Shown: positions 32,413-42,983, numbered from the stretch's first letter. The stretch is DNA of 64,000 nucleotides from Symbiodinium kawagutii (GCA_009767595.1 VSDK01010338.1:481841-545840), one strand, 5' to 3'. Numbers and translations: made by a program. The notes: a model not told the origin generated them from the letters alone.

Positions 32413-35400
32413 GGCCCCTGCGCAAGGATGACACGCACAAATCGAGAAGTGTACTAAGTTTTTTATACTTTGAGCCTTGCCAGGGCAGTCCTTCTGTCAG
32501 TCCTATGACATGGGCTCTCCTGTCCGAGCCTCTTGTTCGCCGACGGCCATATCCTCCTGAATGCACCGGATCTCTTTCCACCTCCGAAGTTAAGCAGGAG
32601 AGAGCCCGCTCAGTACTGGCTTAGGGGACTAGCTGGGAAGCACTTAGGGTGCTGTCGGCTTTGCACCATATCCACTCCAATGCTAGCTCCGGCCAAATGG
32701 ATGCCAACCAGAGACTGTTGTTCGCCGACGGCCATATCCTCCTGAATGCACCGGATCTCTTTCGACCTCCGAAGTTAAGCAGGAGAGAGCCCGCTCAGTA
32801 CTGGCTTAGGGGACTAGCTGGGAAGCGCTTAGGGTGCTGTCGGCTTTGCATCATGTCAACTCCCACGTATGTTTGTAATTAACTACATCAGGATGACAAA
32901 CTTTGTGACCTCTGATTTTTGTCAAACCCGAAGGTTCCGTGCCCTTGCATTTATCAGCGCTGCGCAGGAAAGAGGTTTGTCTCTATTGTGTTTCTATCTA
33001 ATTTACTAGTTGTCTACGTGTATTTTTTATGTGTCTATATATGTCTATATCTATGTTTGCATCTCAATCTCTAGTTGTGTTTTCTTTCTCTTTATGTTTG
33101 TCCTTATTTGCATTTGTATCTCGATCTTTCCATATCTGCAATTAGACTCATCGAATTTTGTGTGTGCATACCTCTGTCAAACATCTATCTATCATCTATC
33201 CGTGTTTGCAGCTATAATTTGTCCTATAGAATCTATTGATTACACTGGTAATTTATCGATCTGGATTGGTTGCTTTCAATGATTCAGGCCGGGGCCACTT
33301 GGAGCAGAAAACCAATGAAAACAACAGAAAAGACAGCATCAGCAACCTGCCATAGAAAAACCAATGGGAAAAAGATGAGAAACTATCTAGAGAACAAGCG
33401 AATTCCCTGGTTTTTCCATAGAAAAACATGGAAAACCTCCGAAAATCCATTTGATCCTCTTCAGGCCTGGCCTCGTTCTTGCTCGAGCTGGGGCTTTTGT
33501 GACCCTCACCGATGTGCCATGGCTGCTGCTTGGTATTGAACCAGCTGCGGAAGTTCTGCGAAATTGCCGTCTCCGAGAGGTAAATCCAATCAAGTCAAAA
33601 TCATAGATTTGCACAGAATTGCTAATCACATCGAATCATCAACCACAGTTGGATTATTTAGTCGCCATTAGTAATTCTAGATACTTGAGCGTGGCACGAT
33701 TTAGGCCAGTTGTACCAATATCTTGGTCTTTTTGGCAAATGGAGGGCGGACGCTTCCGCCCCTCGAAAGAAGCCTGCCAGCCTCAGGCTGCAAATGCTTG
33801 AGTACAATGTTGCAGCCAACTTCGCTCAGAATGACATATTCCGACCCTATGTGTCTTGAATGGATTTGGCTGCGGTATGCCTCGGCGATGGTTTACAAAA
33901 CTGTGTATGCAATGAGTTATCCTTCGTATTCCTTCGTATGTTTTCAGGTTTGGCTGCCACGGTTTGGCTAATTTTGTTCGCTTCTGTCGGACGGACTTGC
34001 TAATGGTCCCCTGCCCTCCGTCCTTCCTCTTCCTACTTTCGCAGATGTATTGGGGGTGCTAACGCCGAGAAATGCTGACTGACACTTCTGCTGCAGCAAA
34101 ATCGTTTCTATGCATTGTGGTTTTAGTTTAGTATAGCAATAAGCCACCATAAGCCTCCATAAGCCACCCATATTTGAAGGGTAAAACCCTGGTGGCGCTG
34201 TCGCCAGGTGTCCCCTTTGCGTTGGGGCAATGCTGCTGATGCTGCCAACATCCTGCAGGTCGCAAGCCCAGCTGGTGCCGGGCTCCATGATGTAGGGTTA
34301 ACCATGGTTAATGGTGGTTTGATAGCTGTGAAGTGCTGGTGAATTTCTGGTTGGTAGAGGTGAAGTGCTGGGAAGGTTAGCTGCTGGTGAATGATGGAAT
34401 TCACAAGCATGGGATGGAGAGATTGGCAGGACGAGAGGAACAAGAACCAGCACAAACGACCAAGAACTAAGAAATGCAACGAACACCACCAGCAATGCTA
34501 GTCCATAAATGGTGTGCTCGAACGTGGTGGTGATCCTTCTAGGAATTATGATTCCTCGAACGTTCAGAGGATCGCCATTGTGGATACCCCCCATCCAGAC
34601 GTTTTTTCCCCAGCCCTGCGGCTGTGTTTTTGCACTGCACCCTCAGGCAATTGGTCGACCCCCTGATTTGGTCATTGGAGTTCGCAGCTCAGTGGCTGAG
34701 TAGTCCTCACGCCGGTCAGCACAACCGTTAACAATCCATTAATGATGCTTTGCAAAGATTGACATTTTCCATCTCATGCTGCAGTCATTCGGCATACATG
34801 ACAGCTGGTGGACATTTAATCAAACCACTAGTGGTTGTTCAGAAATCACTATGACTACGATCATAATCAAATTGGAGATAGTTTGGGATGATGCCATGCA
34901 AATCTGGGATCATACTGATACTGTCCATTGTAGATGTGCACACTGGGCAAAAGTAGAACTTCAGACTTCTCAGGCAGATTTGGTGTACCGCGAACAAGAC
35001 TTCGACGCCCTGCTGACCTGCATCGCGACTTGGTGGCGGTTCAGCAGAGCCACACTTCCGGAGCTCACAAGCTCAGTCAGAGATCCCCCACTCTTGGGGT
35101 GCATGGAAGAAGCAGACAGCTTCCAATCTTCAACTGTTGCGTGATGATCTTTTGTGGTTTTCATTTGGTGCCAGGGGTCTGGAAGGCTCGAAACCGAAGT
35201 AAACAGCCAGGAGATTCATCAACGATGGTAAGACTCCACATCGCTGAAGGTCTATAATTTTTTTGTTGGGAGATCCCGGATGATTTTCTTGGAGGAGAAT
35301 AGCATCAGTTTCACCACGATTAGCCATCAACCAACCATTGTCAACCATGAATTTGTCATCAGCAAACCGTGAATTAGTCATCAATCAACTATGTTTCACC

Positions 35401-35987
35401 AATCATCAAACATGGAAAGTCATCAATAAATCAATAATCAATCATCAATAAACATGATAAATTGATATAACGAAGCCTTATCAACCATTACAAAAACATT
35501 GTTCATAAACCATTGTTGACCATTCCTTAACCATGTGGCAAAAAAAAACTGATAAATTAGCAATAAAGCAAAATAAGCCAAATGATTATATATAACCATT
35601 TTGGACATTTGTTTCATTAAACCATTACTAATCATCATTAGAATTCTTTTCATTAACTATTCCTTAACTAGTGTTAACAATATTGTTAAATATGGGTGTT
35701 TCTCAAAATAGGGGACCCCCAAATCATCCTTTATAAACTATTTGTACCAATAAACCATTGATTTTCTAGGGTCCCCTATTTTAAGAAACCACCATATCAT
35801 GAAATATTGCAATCATCATTAGAAGCATTTTCATTAACTATTCCTTAACTAGTATTATATCACAATATTCTTGAATATCATTCCTTAACCATTCATTAAC
35901 CATTCCACGCTTCAGCTCAGGAGAGCCTTGTTCCGCGGAGAGCACTCCTGGCGGTTCAACGCCGCGATGTGGCTCTGGAGGCGCGGG
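29570..35987 (+). CDS. Class I SAM-dependent methyltransferase (Methyltransf_16-like), multi-exon locus
   Basis: Joining seven phase-matched exons gives the order expected of the lysine-methyltransferase-like family: [20 protein letters not shown] (GxxxWxAGxxLAxYL), motif [10 protein letters not shown], then [20 protein letters not shown] (motif II acidic end), [15 protein letters not shown] (the LxWG motif), [17 protein letters not shown] (the DxVY block), and [17 protein letters not shown] (a strand-rich block near the C-terminus). SAM binds at GAGCG. The target, protein or small molecule, is unknown. Exons: 29570-29653, 30042-30124, 31552-31580, 33465-33579, 34208-34258, 34974-35024, 35921-35987; four of the introns need GC donors. 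The intron 31581-33464 contains U6 and 5S genes. The last exon or exons beyond 36 kb are not found. Confidence 0.75.
30042..30124 (+). CDS. Methyltransferase exon before motif I
   Basis: After CTTCCCCAG it reads [20 protein letters not shown], then QGLQARM, and a GTGCCA donor. It ends in phase 0 directly before motif I. Confidence 0.65.
30210..30905 (+). repeat. GAT / GGTGAT satellite, about 690 bp
   Basis: Blocks of (GAT)n, (GATGAGGAT)n and (GGTGAT)n alternate. Every frame stays open, giving artefactual ORFs of poly-Asp/Asp-Gly, poly-Met/Met-Val and, on the other strand, poly-His of about 290 residues. It lies in the 5' part of the intron between 30124 and 31552. Confidence 0.97.
31395..31540 (+). 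repeat. AACCATCATTGTTAAGC-type array before an acceptor
   Basis: GTGAACCATCATTG, CAACCAAGATTAACCATCC and ATTACCATCAACTAACC run up to the acceptor at 31551. They are complementary in kind to the GATGGT satellite at the other end of the same intron. Confidence 0.8.
31552..31580 (+). CDS. 29-base micro-exon with SAM motif I
   Basis: GTGGTAGAG... encodes VVELGAGCG plus two bases. The acceptor is ACAGCAACCAG. The GC donor (GCCGGG) completes Leu with the G of the next exon to give [13 protein letters not shown]. Confidence 0.65.
31659..31687. repeat. MITE-A end fragment
   Basis: GTGGTTTCTCAAAATAGTGG followed by ACCCCC. A similar end (CGTTTCTCAAAAAGTAGGGG) lies at 31919-31938. Both are in the intron that holds the RNA genes. 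Confidence 0.5.
32170..32276 (-). ncRNA. U6 snRNA, copy 1
   Basis: U6 is the catalytic core RNA of the spliceosome. Reading the minus strand, the conserved run AAAATTGGAACGATACAGAG, then AAGATTAGCATGGCCCCTGC, then GCAAGGATGACACGCA is present, including ACAGAGA and AGC. A 5' stem-loop ATTCC/GGGAT with a TTTC loop precedes it, and a run of six T (32169-32174 on plus as A) follows as a Pol III-type stop. Confidence 0.93.
32279..32357. promoter_or_regulatory. Shared upstream region of two divergent U6 genes
   Basis: The ~80 bases between the genes carry, on both sides and in mirror orientation, CTTGA-NN-GATTTG, a spacer of 0-3 bases, then TCCTTTCTT ending 0-3 bases before the RNA. No TATA box is seen. 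The matching 25-base block at both ends is a candidate proximal promoter element. Confidence 0.5.
32358..32464 (+). ncRNA. U6 snRNA, copy 2
   Basis: It has the same RNA body as copy 1 in the opposite direction. The two differ in the 5' loop (CCCTTCGGAGATC here, CCTTTCGGGGATC in copy 1) and near the 3' end (GTGTACTAAG against GTGTACCAAG). It ends in TTTTTT. Confidence 0.93.
32539..32660 (+). rRNA. 5S rRNA, copy 1
   Basis: A 122-base unit opening GCCGACGGCC and closing GTCGGCT so that the terminal stem pairs. The inside holds the conserved CCGAAGTTAAGC loop and CAGTACTGGCTTAGGGGAC. 5S is part of the large ribosomal subunit. It lies about 75 bases after U6 copy 2, on the same strand. Confidence 0.93.
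32724..32845 (+). rRNA. 5S rRNA, copy 2
   Basis: A direct repeat of copy 1 at a 185-base period. Only two differences are seen (TTTCGACC for TTTCCACC, GAAGCGCTT for GAAGCACTT). The 63-base spacer between the copies has no spliced-leader gene. Confidence 0.93.
32846..33464 (+). other. Rest of the RNA-bearing intron
   Basis: T-rich TCTATCTAT/TATATCTATG stretches at 32990-33200, then A/G-rich sequence to the pyrimidine tract TTGATCCTCTTCAG of the next exon. No gene is seen. Confidence 0.5.
33465..33579 (+). CDS. Methyltransferase exon, motif II region
   Basis: It reads [20 protein letters not shown], then [18 protein letters not shown], and a GTAAAT donor. The TLTD acidic end is where SAM ribose contacts are expected. 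Confidence 0.75.
34208..34258 (+). CDS. Methyltransferase exon, LxWG motif
   Basis: 17 codons, phase 0: [17 protein letters not shown]. The acceptor is GCTGTCGCCAG and the donor GTCGCA. TGGTTAATGGTGG words begin about 45 bases into the following intron. Confidence 0.7.
34974..35024 (+). CDS. Methyltransferase exon, DLVY block
   Basis: 17 codons, phase 0: [17 protein letters not shown] after CAGACTTCTCAG. A GC donor (GCGACT) joins it to the exon at 35921. Confidence 0.65.
35310..35480 (+). repeat. AACC-type array
   Basis: TTAGCCATCAACCAACCATT, GTCAACCATGAATTTG and similar words, with more at 35885-35910 just before the next acceptor. Confidence 0.8.
35690..35797. repeat. MITE-A, intact copy
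   Basis: 108 bp. The left end ATATGGGTGTTTCTCAAAAT + AGGGGACCC mirrors the right end GGGTCCCCTATTTTAAGAAA + CCACCATAT with a few mismatches. The inside is AT-rich and has no ORF. The terminal ATAT may include the target duplication. Confidence 0.8.
35921..35987 (+). CDS. Methyltransferase exon near the C-terminus
   Basis: After TTCAGCTCAG it reads [20 protein letters not shown], then ARG, matching the LLAxQRR strand late in this family. The GTGACA donor leaves phase 1, so at least one more exon follows. Confidence 0.6.
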
Positions 35988-36039
35988 GTGACAGCTATGC
36001 GTGACATTTTCTGTAGGGTTAAGCGATGATGAATTCATG

Positions 36040-36460
36040 ATGGTTTTGTGGCTGGGTAAACAGGGCTTAAACAATGGTTAAACATTGGTGAAACGATGGA
36101 TATATGAGCTGAGCACGGGTTACAGAATGGTTAAATGCTGGTAAATTGATGCTTAAACAATGGTAAATTGATGGTTAAACAATGGTAAATGGATGGTTAA
36201 GCAATCGTGAATGGATGGTTCAGCAATGGTGAATGGATGGTTCAGCAATGGTGAATTGATGGTTATATGGCTGCCTATCTACGGTTCAACATGGTTTAGC
36301 ATGGTTTCCACAACGGAGATATGTATATTTGGTATGGCTAAAGATGATACATTGGTGGTTGAGTTATAGTTACGGGTGATGAAATGGTGGTCAAGGATGG
36401 TTAAGCGATGGTTTTCATCCACAATGGTTGTAATCTGAAATGATTAATCTACAATGGCAT
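36040..36460 (+). repeat. TGGTTAAACAATGG-type array after a donor
   Basis: GGTAAATTGATGGTTAAACA and GTGAATGGATGGTTCAGCAA repeat many times. The polarity is that of intron 5' sides, in agreement with the exon ending at 35987. Confidence 0.85.
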
Positions 36461-37139
36461 ATGTTCAACCATCATCGGTTTTTTTTGCAACCATCAGGTA
36501 TTATGACATTGTGGTAAAAGGAACAATGATGTCTAATACTAGAATTGTCGGGTGATGGCCGTGTGTATGCTCATATCTTTGCATATCATATAGAATTGAT
36601 ATGCTCATGAGGGGTTTCTAGTGGTCCAGTTTTGACATTCTGTCCACCCCAGGGTGGTTGCATGTATGTAACTGCATGTGTTTGTATGTATGTGTGTGTG
36701 TATGTATATGTACGTGTGCGTTTCTTCGTGTTATTTTAGTACGGGTGTAATGTATATACACTACATGCGCGTATTGGATGGTATGCAAAGAATGTGTTCA
36801 TGTTGGTTGTCACTAGTGGTGATCAAGATGGAAAACCATTCCGGAGTAGATGCTGAAAGCCCCAAGTTGCAACATTCAGACCATTTGCCTATTGCTGGTT
36901 GTCCCATCTGATATTCTACTCCAGGGTGGCTGCTGATTTGTTCATATGTGCAAATCCTTCATTTCCGCTTGCTTGGGGTCACCACGTACGTCTACTACTT
37001 TCTACTGGGGTGGACATTCCTTGAGTCTGGGAGATCTTTGATGTGTCCCAGATGCCTAGAATGCAGGGAATTTAGAAATGATACATTGCCTTTTCCCTTT
37101 TGGTTGCAATCCGTTCTCTAGACATGGCTGGGAAGGTGT

Positions 37140-37388
37140 TCAGCAAACCTTTTTGATTGATGCTTCCAGCCGGGGTTTGTCCAAAAAGATTTTCACATCA
37201 ACCAATCCAGGGACAGTTCCACTTCCCAGTGAGTTGAAAGGCGATGGAAATGCCTGTGTATCAATCCACGTGAGCCACTCATCCAGCTCGCCGGAGGCGT
37301 TCATGAGGCGCACAAAGCAGTTGGGATGGTCTGTGTCCAGCCACTTGGAGAAAGCTTTGATGGAAGCAGAAGCCATAACGTCACCCAT
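37140..37388 (-). CDS. Weak minus-strand coding candidate
   Basis: The minus frame reads AFSKWLDTDHPNCFVRLMNA, then SGELDEWLTWIDTQ, with a protein-like composition. The plus strand has a competing open frame, and the flanking repeats do not show the polarity expected of a minus gene. I do not recognise the product. Confidence 0.28.
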   Translation of the reverse strand: MGDVMASASIKAFSKWLDTDHPNCFVRLMNASGELDEWLTWIDTQAFPSPFNSLGSGTVPGLVDVKIFLDKPRLEASIKKVC

Positions 37389-37599
37389 ATGTCACCCAAC
37401 GTCACCCATATGTCACCATATGTCACCCATCTCATCCAGACGTTTCGCAACTGTTTGAAAGAAAATATTATTCTTGAATTTGGTCGTTGCCTTTGGTATT
37501 TGCTGCTCACAATTCTTCGTTTGTATAATTGCTTGTTGCACTTTTAAGGAGTTTATCGGTCGATATGATTCATTGTTGTTGGCCACAAGATCATATAGT

Positions 37600-37717
37600 C
37601 ACTGGCTGGCGGTTGTAAACATTGTGATGTTTCCCTAATAACTCACCAAGTATCAACCAAGGGCTGGTTGGTTTTTTACTATTTTTCATTACAGGGTGGT
37701 TCAACCACTAACCAGAT
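37600..37717. repeat. MITE-B copy 4
   Basis: The left end CACTGGCTGGCGGTTG pairs with the right end GGTTCAACCACTAACCAG. The inside shares TTTCCCTAATAA and GGCTGGTTGGTTTTTTACTA with copy 2. Confidence 0.65.
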
Positions 37718-39020
37718 TTGGTCAGCTTGGCCGCAGCAGCTTGTCGTTGAGGCCAAGTCATTGCCCCTCGGGTGTTCTTACTCGAAGTCTCTCCGCAGCT
37801 TGGCAGTTTGACCCTCCACTGTTCATAGCGACGACGCGAGTGGATTGTCTGGATGATCATCCCAGCTATTGAGTGGTTGCAATCCCCAAGGTTATACGGG
37901 GTAGTTCAGCTACCTGGTGGGGGTGATACCCATGATTACTAACCGGTTACTAAGCATGGTTATGTTCACCAATCACTAAGTGGGATGATCATCCCAGTGG
38001 TGAAGACCTGCAACAACTTGAAACGCCTGGGGTGTTGGCACTTTGCCCTGATTAAAGTTCATGATGATAAGTGGCTCAGGACACTGAGCCTGGTTCTGCA
38101 TGGGTTCTTCATCAGCAGTGCGGAAGTACAATAAAACAACCGAAGAGTTGTTACTCGCCTTGGGCCACGAGAACAAAAATGGTTTCGCTTTGACTTCTTT
38201 GGTGATCCTGCAACCCCTGGCGTCAGCTGAACGCATTGTTTCTGATCCCCCGAGGCCAGCGCGTTTGAAAGACACTGGCCACAGATGTTTCAATTTCCAG
38301 GACGGGATCGCGGGGATGCTGCTGACGAAGGGCTTCAACCATCCTGGGACTTTGTCATCCTTTGCCCAAGTAAGATGAACACCGCTGGTACAGGCAACTC
38401 AGTGCCGCTAGTCAACTGTCAACTCCATGTGTGCACGAATGCAAGCCACCTTTGGACGTGATTACCTCGTACCAAGGGAGCTTGGGCACAAAACTGTACG
38501 TCTCGAGCTCAAAGGTTTCGTTTCAACATCCATGGGTTTCCACGACAGTCCCGACCACTCAGAGGCACCGGTCTCAGCTGCTCATACTGCTCGGCTTGGA
38601 GTTTGGTGCATGGATTGATATTGATATTGTTTAATTAGATTGAACGAAATTTAGGCTGTCCTGCAAGGGGTGTGCACTTCAACCAGCTATGAAATATTAA
38701 GTGAACATATGTGAGCCATTTGGACCAGCGTTTAACCGTCAAAGATCATCAAAGAAGCATCATTAGCCATCATGTTGCAACTCTTATTTGAATATAATGT
38801 ACTGTAATAAGTGCAATCATCATTTTTATTGCCAAAATTAGCCGTCATTTAACCATCACACATTTTGAGATATCTCAACTCTGTCATGGACCATGTCATT
38901 AACCAAAATCAATTGATTCATTCAACCATCAACTTACCAACAAGTTCAAGCAAGCATCATGCAGCCATGATTCAATTTCTGAAGCCATGTTCAACCCGAC
39001 GTTCTTTCGCACTGCGCCAG

Positions 39021-39135
39021 GAGGCTCCTGAGCAGCGCTGCCAGGCCCCGCCCTTGGGATCAGCCTAACATGAGCCCCCCAAGAGCTAGGGGATACAGAT
39101 ATAGCGATATAGATGTGCGCAAAGATGCTGGTTAA
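39021..39135 (+). CDS. Candidate terminal exon
   Basis: After CACTGCGCCAG it reads RLLSSAARPRPWDQPNMSPP, then RARGYRYSDIDVRKDAG and TAA. An AACC-polarity array lies upstream at 38735-38950, as for other plus exons. The function is unknown. Confidence 0.32.
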
Positions 39136-41210
39136 TACCTTTCATAGATGGTGATTGAGAGGGAGAGAGAGAGAAAGAAAAAAATAGCTTTAGTCCTCAA
39201 AGGTTTTCAGATCATTTTATGTCAATGATCTCTACTTGCAATCATTGCGTTGAAGAGGGGGGAAGCTCAAAAGGCATGACTAAGGCATGACTTTGTCGTC
39301 CCCTGTAGCTTATAACCCCTGTAACGATGATTAATTACCAGTTACTAGCTGGGGACCTACATCCAAGCACACTCAAGTGAAATTGCTGGTTGAAAAATAC
39401 ACCATTTTCATGCAGGAAAACCCTGGGAAATCATGCATGAAAATGATGGATTTTACGTTGACATGGTAGTTTACCAGAGGGTACTGTAAGCTATGTATAG
39501 AAGCCCCAGTGAAACCCAAAACTCGGGCGTTTTAGTGCTTTCTACAAATTAATACCCATTGCTTTGCGGCTTTCCTTTCTTTTACGGAGTACTTGACTGT
39601 GACAGTATAGATGTCCTAGTAAAAATCTCGGGGATGGTGGGTAATGCTGGATCACCTGTCAAAGTTTCCCAACTGCTCCCAGGAATCGATTGATTATATA
39701 TCATCCCTTGGCCACCCTTGTCGTTATTGCTGCTGGCATCCATCACTCGTCATCCTTTGGATTTGTTGAGTTGGTTGGTCGGCTGTTGATTTGTGGCCTG
39801 GTGTTGGCTTGGTGTTTGGGCATCCTTATGGTTCAACAGTAGGCAGGTTCCAGAACACCAATCTTTAAACCATCCATTTTTGCGGTTCTGAAGTTTGAGA
39901 AACACCCATATGTATCCCTGACACTACCAGTCCATCCTTTTACCATCCCTCAATCATCTTCTCCGGCGGATTGGTTTAGACTAAGATGAACGGGCAGCAT
40001 ATTGGTTGAGATTGTTCATGCCCGACTACTGTGATAAGAATGAACAAGCCAACACCTGTGCATGTGCATTAATGTTGGTTGTCGGTTCACGTAGGTTTGT
40101 TTGTTGGCTGAGGTCAGGTAATGTCCACCCATCATCAAGCAAAATTCACCAACATGAGTGATATCCATCCTTGCTTGTTGGCCAACGTTGGCATACCAAT
40201 ATCCCAAGACCAATCATATTTGGAATGATCTTGGCCGTTGGTTACGGATGCCAATCATGTCCAATCATCCCGCTCGCTGATTGTGCCACACATCCACATC
40301 CAATCATCAGTGCTCCTCGTAGTGGCATATTACCAGGTACTCAATGCTATTCACAGGTGCTGAATTCTATCAATCATCCCGATTAGTCAGTTGACATTAT
40401 TGTTCCAACCCTTGCCCATCATCGGTCGGTCAAATTCTATCCGATCATCCAACTGTTGACTAGTTTGTTACCGCTTTTCCTTTTACAACTTCAATTGGTC
40501 ATACTGATTACTTGGTCAGTGGTTGTTCCTGCCAATCAGTTGGTTGAGTCAAATCCAATCCTGTTGCTTAGTTGATGTCTTTTGGTTGATCCAATCACAT
40601 CATCCTATTATGTCACCCAATCATATCATTATCATCTAATCATAGGATCCGATCATATACATTCAAATATTGATGTATATGTATATATTTTTTATTCATT
40701 TATACATATATATATATACATAAATTAATATACACACATCCAAACCTGTTGATCAGCTGTTTTTTACCCATCATTCGTATCGAACGCGTGTCGCTAAGGC
40801 AGCTCCTGCCGCCTAAGCTCCGATTTCGGTGCAGCAGATGGGTCGACCGGTGGTTTCTTAAGGGTTGCTTAAGGGTTTGTCAAGGGATTTTTAAAGGTTT
40901 TAAAAGGATTTCACAGGGAACTTATGGTGATGAATGGTTTTTTAACGTGTATTTCATGGTTATTTACTCGTTTCTTAGTCGTTTTTTTACGGGTTTTATA
41001 GGGAATTTTAATGGTGTTTATTTACTGGTTGCTCAATGGCTACTAGTTGATGATTTTTTAGTTTTATACATTATTTTATGGCATAGGAAGGGGGATGATT
41101 TCTGGTAGGCTTCTGGCTGGATCACTTTTCATGATTTTAATAGTGGAGGATAACCAACAACAAGAATGGGTCTTGGGGCGATGATTTACGGTAGATCATT
41201 TGGCTATCGG

Positions 41211-41290
41211 TTGGGAGGGAGCAAGGCTAGGAGCCAGGGGTACCCAGTGCTAGCCCTCTAAAGGGGGAGCGATTTGGAGCTGGAGGGTTC
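41211..41290 (+). repeat. Repeat C, copy 5
   Basis: TTGGGAGGGAGCAAGGCTAG and GAGCCAGGGGTACCC, then CCCTCTAAAGGGGGAGCGAT, then GGAGCTGGAGGGTTC. Confidence 0.65.
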
Positions 41291-41704
41291 TAATCCATGC
41301 TCGTCACGGCAGATTCACACTGATAAACCACACTCAGTTCACCTCAAATCGCTGACGGTTTATCCCAAATATAGATAGATATGGATGGTTTATTGACATG
41401 GATCCAGGCTTGTGGCTTGAGGAATGCTCATAGTTAGTGAATAATGGGTCTTATCATTATCACCTCATGAGTCCATGACCACTCCATGGAATGGGTTAGC
41501 GAATACCTTTGTATGATAACACATGTTTCCTTGACACAATGATGGAGGCATGGTTGATGATGATTATTGGTTTAATGATGGTTAGCTGATGGGTGACTAT
41601 GGTTGCTTGATGCAAAAGAATAAGAACGGTCAGCCGATGGTTAATAGTGGATTTATTGGCTGGTGGAAAGTACCAGTCATTGGTAGGATATATATATATA
41701 TAGA

Positions 41705-41804
41705 ATATGTTTTTTTTGAATAGGGGACCCTCCCAAAATGGCTGGCTTATAAATACAAATGACTAATGTTGGATGACATAGGGGACCCCCATGGGAGAAA
41801 CACC
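41705..41804. repeat. MITE-A copy
   Basis: The left end ATATGTTTTTTTTGAATAGG + GGACCC matches the right end GGGGACCCCCATGGGAGAAA + CACCA. The inside is AT-rich. Confidence 0.6.
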
Positions 41805-42124
41805 AAAATGATAATGAATCATGACCACTAGGTTTCGACATCGTGCCCCAGACAGCATACATTCACTTGTTGACATGTTTCGCCCCATTTGTGCCTGCCT
41901 CGAAGAGTGATGTGGTCCATCTCAATTGAAAGCAAACAATCCTAAATGCTGGTCTAGGAATGATATTCACGTTCATGAATTGCGTTAGCTGGGTGCATAA
42001 ATGGTGGTACCCTGAACCATCCCAAACTTGCTCTTCATTAGCAGGGAAACAACTACTATGGGCATATCATATCATCATGATGGACCTTTAACTCCATTTA
42101 CTGTTCCATGTGCCTCTGCGCCAG

Positions 42125-42330
42125 GTTTGTTGGGCAGACTTTTTGAAGAGTCCAAAAGTGATGCTGAAAACATACAGATTGTACAGAAACTCTTTTGTCC
42201 AGAATTCGGTCCTGCAAGCTGGCAGCGAACCCTAATGGAGGCGGTCCAAATCCCAGTCCTCAACCTGGATAGCAAGTGCCTGTTGAGCTTTGTCGGGTTG
42301 GTGCAAGAACCATGGCCTGGGTGTTTTTGA
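42125..42330 (+). CDS. Orphan exon, possibly terminal
   Basis: After CCTCTGCGCCAG it is open for 67 codons: LLGRLFEESKSDAENIQIVQ, KLFCPEFGPASWQRTLMEAV, LNLDSKCLLSFVGLVQEPWP, then TGA. A GT donor inside the end (CCTGG/GTGTTT) is also possible. Good coding composition; not recognised. Confidence 0.45.
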
Positions 42331-42755
42331 GATTTTTTGAGACGGTCTTTTGTGGCGTTTTGCTGGGAAGAGGTAAGCAAGCTAGATTGCTGAGACGAGG
42401 CAAGCAAGTTAGATATTTGCAACCGTTGAGAGTGGTTTGGGGACACTTCGCTGGTTATTTTGTGAGCCGGCCTATTCAAGATATATACAGTCAGTGACCC
42501 AGATGCTTCGACTCCATTGGTCACATTTTGAAGGTCCTTGTCTTAAGACCACCTACATTCTTGCCAATAAAATGTATCATGATGGTATATTTACTGACGG
42601 AAGTGTTCAGTTTGGTTGTGTTCATATGCCGTACTGCAAATTACTACCCTGGCTTTTCGATCTCTTTGAGTGGGTGTCAAAAAGGATCCCAGTCAGAACC
42701 CTGCATACTATAATTACTTCCTTTCACATGACACTTTCAAGCGCTCACAAGCTAA

Positions 42756-42983
42756 TGGTATGGTGGTGCTTTCGATGCTTGGACTTGGGAGTTCTGGAAT
42801 CCAGTGGCAATAGCTTTACGTGCAGAAAACTTATCACGTGGATTTGGAGCTGCATCAGCCCTTAAAGTGGAAGCTGCTAGCAGCAGATGTGAAGACTGCT
42901 TGCTCAAGGTGCATGCTCGCAATTTTAAGGGAGCGTGCTCAAAGCCATGCCAAGGGAATCCAACGTTCACTTCGAAACGATGA
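42756..42983 (+). CDS. Open frame without ATG, unknown
   Basis: It reads WYGGAFDAWTWEFWNPVAIA, LRAENLSRGFGAASALKVEA, then a Cys pair block CEDCLLKVHARNFKGACSKP before TGA. There are no clear splice sites and two other frames are partly open. Confidence 0.3.
   Translation, partial: WYGGAFDAWTWEFWNPVAIALRAENLSRGFGAASALKVEAASSRCEDCLLKVHARNFKGACSKPCQGNPTFTSKR

Larger units (their letters stand above)
36461..42124. other. Repeat-rich interval with few weak exons
   Basis: It contains CAACCATCATCGG words (36466), a GT-rich tract (36665-36725), CACCCATATGT repeats (37380-37430), MITE-B (37600), AACC words at 38735-38950, a GAGA run (39160), CCAATCATC words (40000-40650), TA repeats (40680-40735), repeat C (41211) and MITE-A (41705). 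Flanking repeat polarity predicts a small plus exon near 40780-40850, but no frame is decisive. Confidence 0.4.

Noticed and set aside
32096-32882. Short ORFs over 32.1-32.9 kb
   Set aside because: They overlap the U6 and 5S RNA genes and repeat because those genes repeat.
37976-38338. 120-codon minus ORF
   Set aside because: A plus ORF of similar quality overlaps it, there is no motif, and flanking repeats do not support a minus gene.
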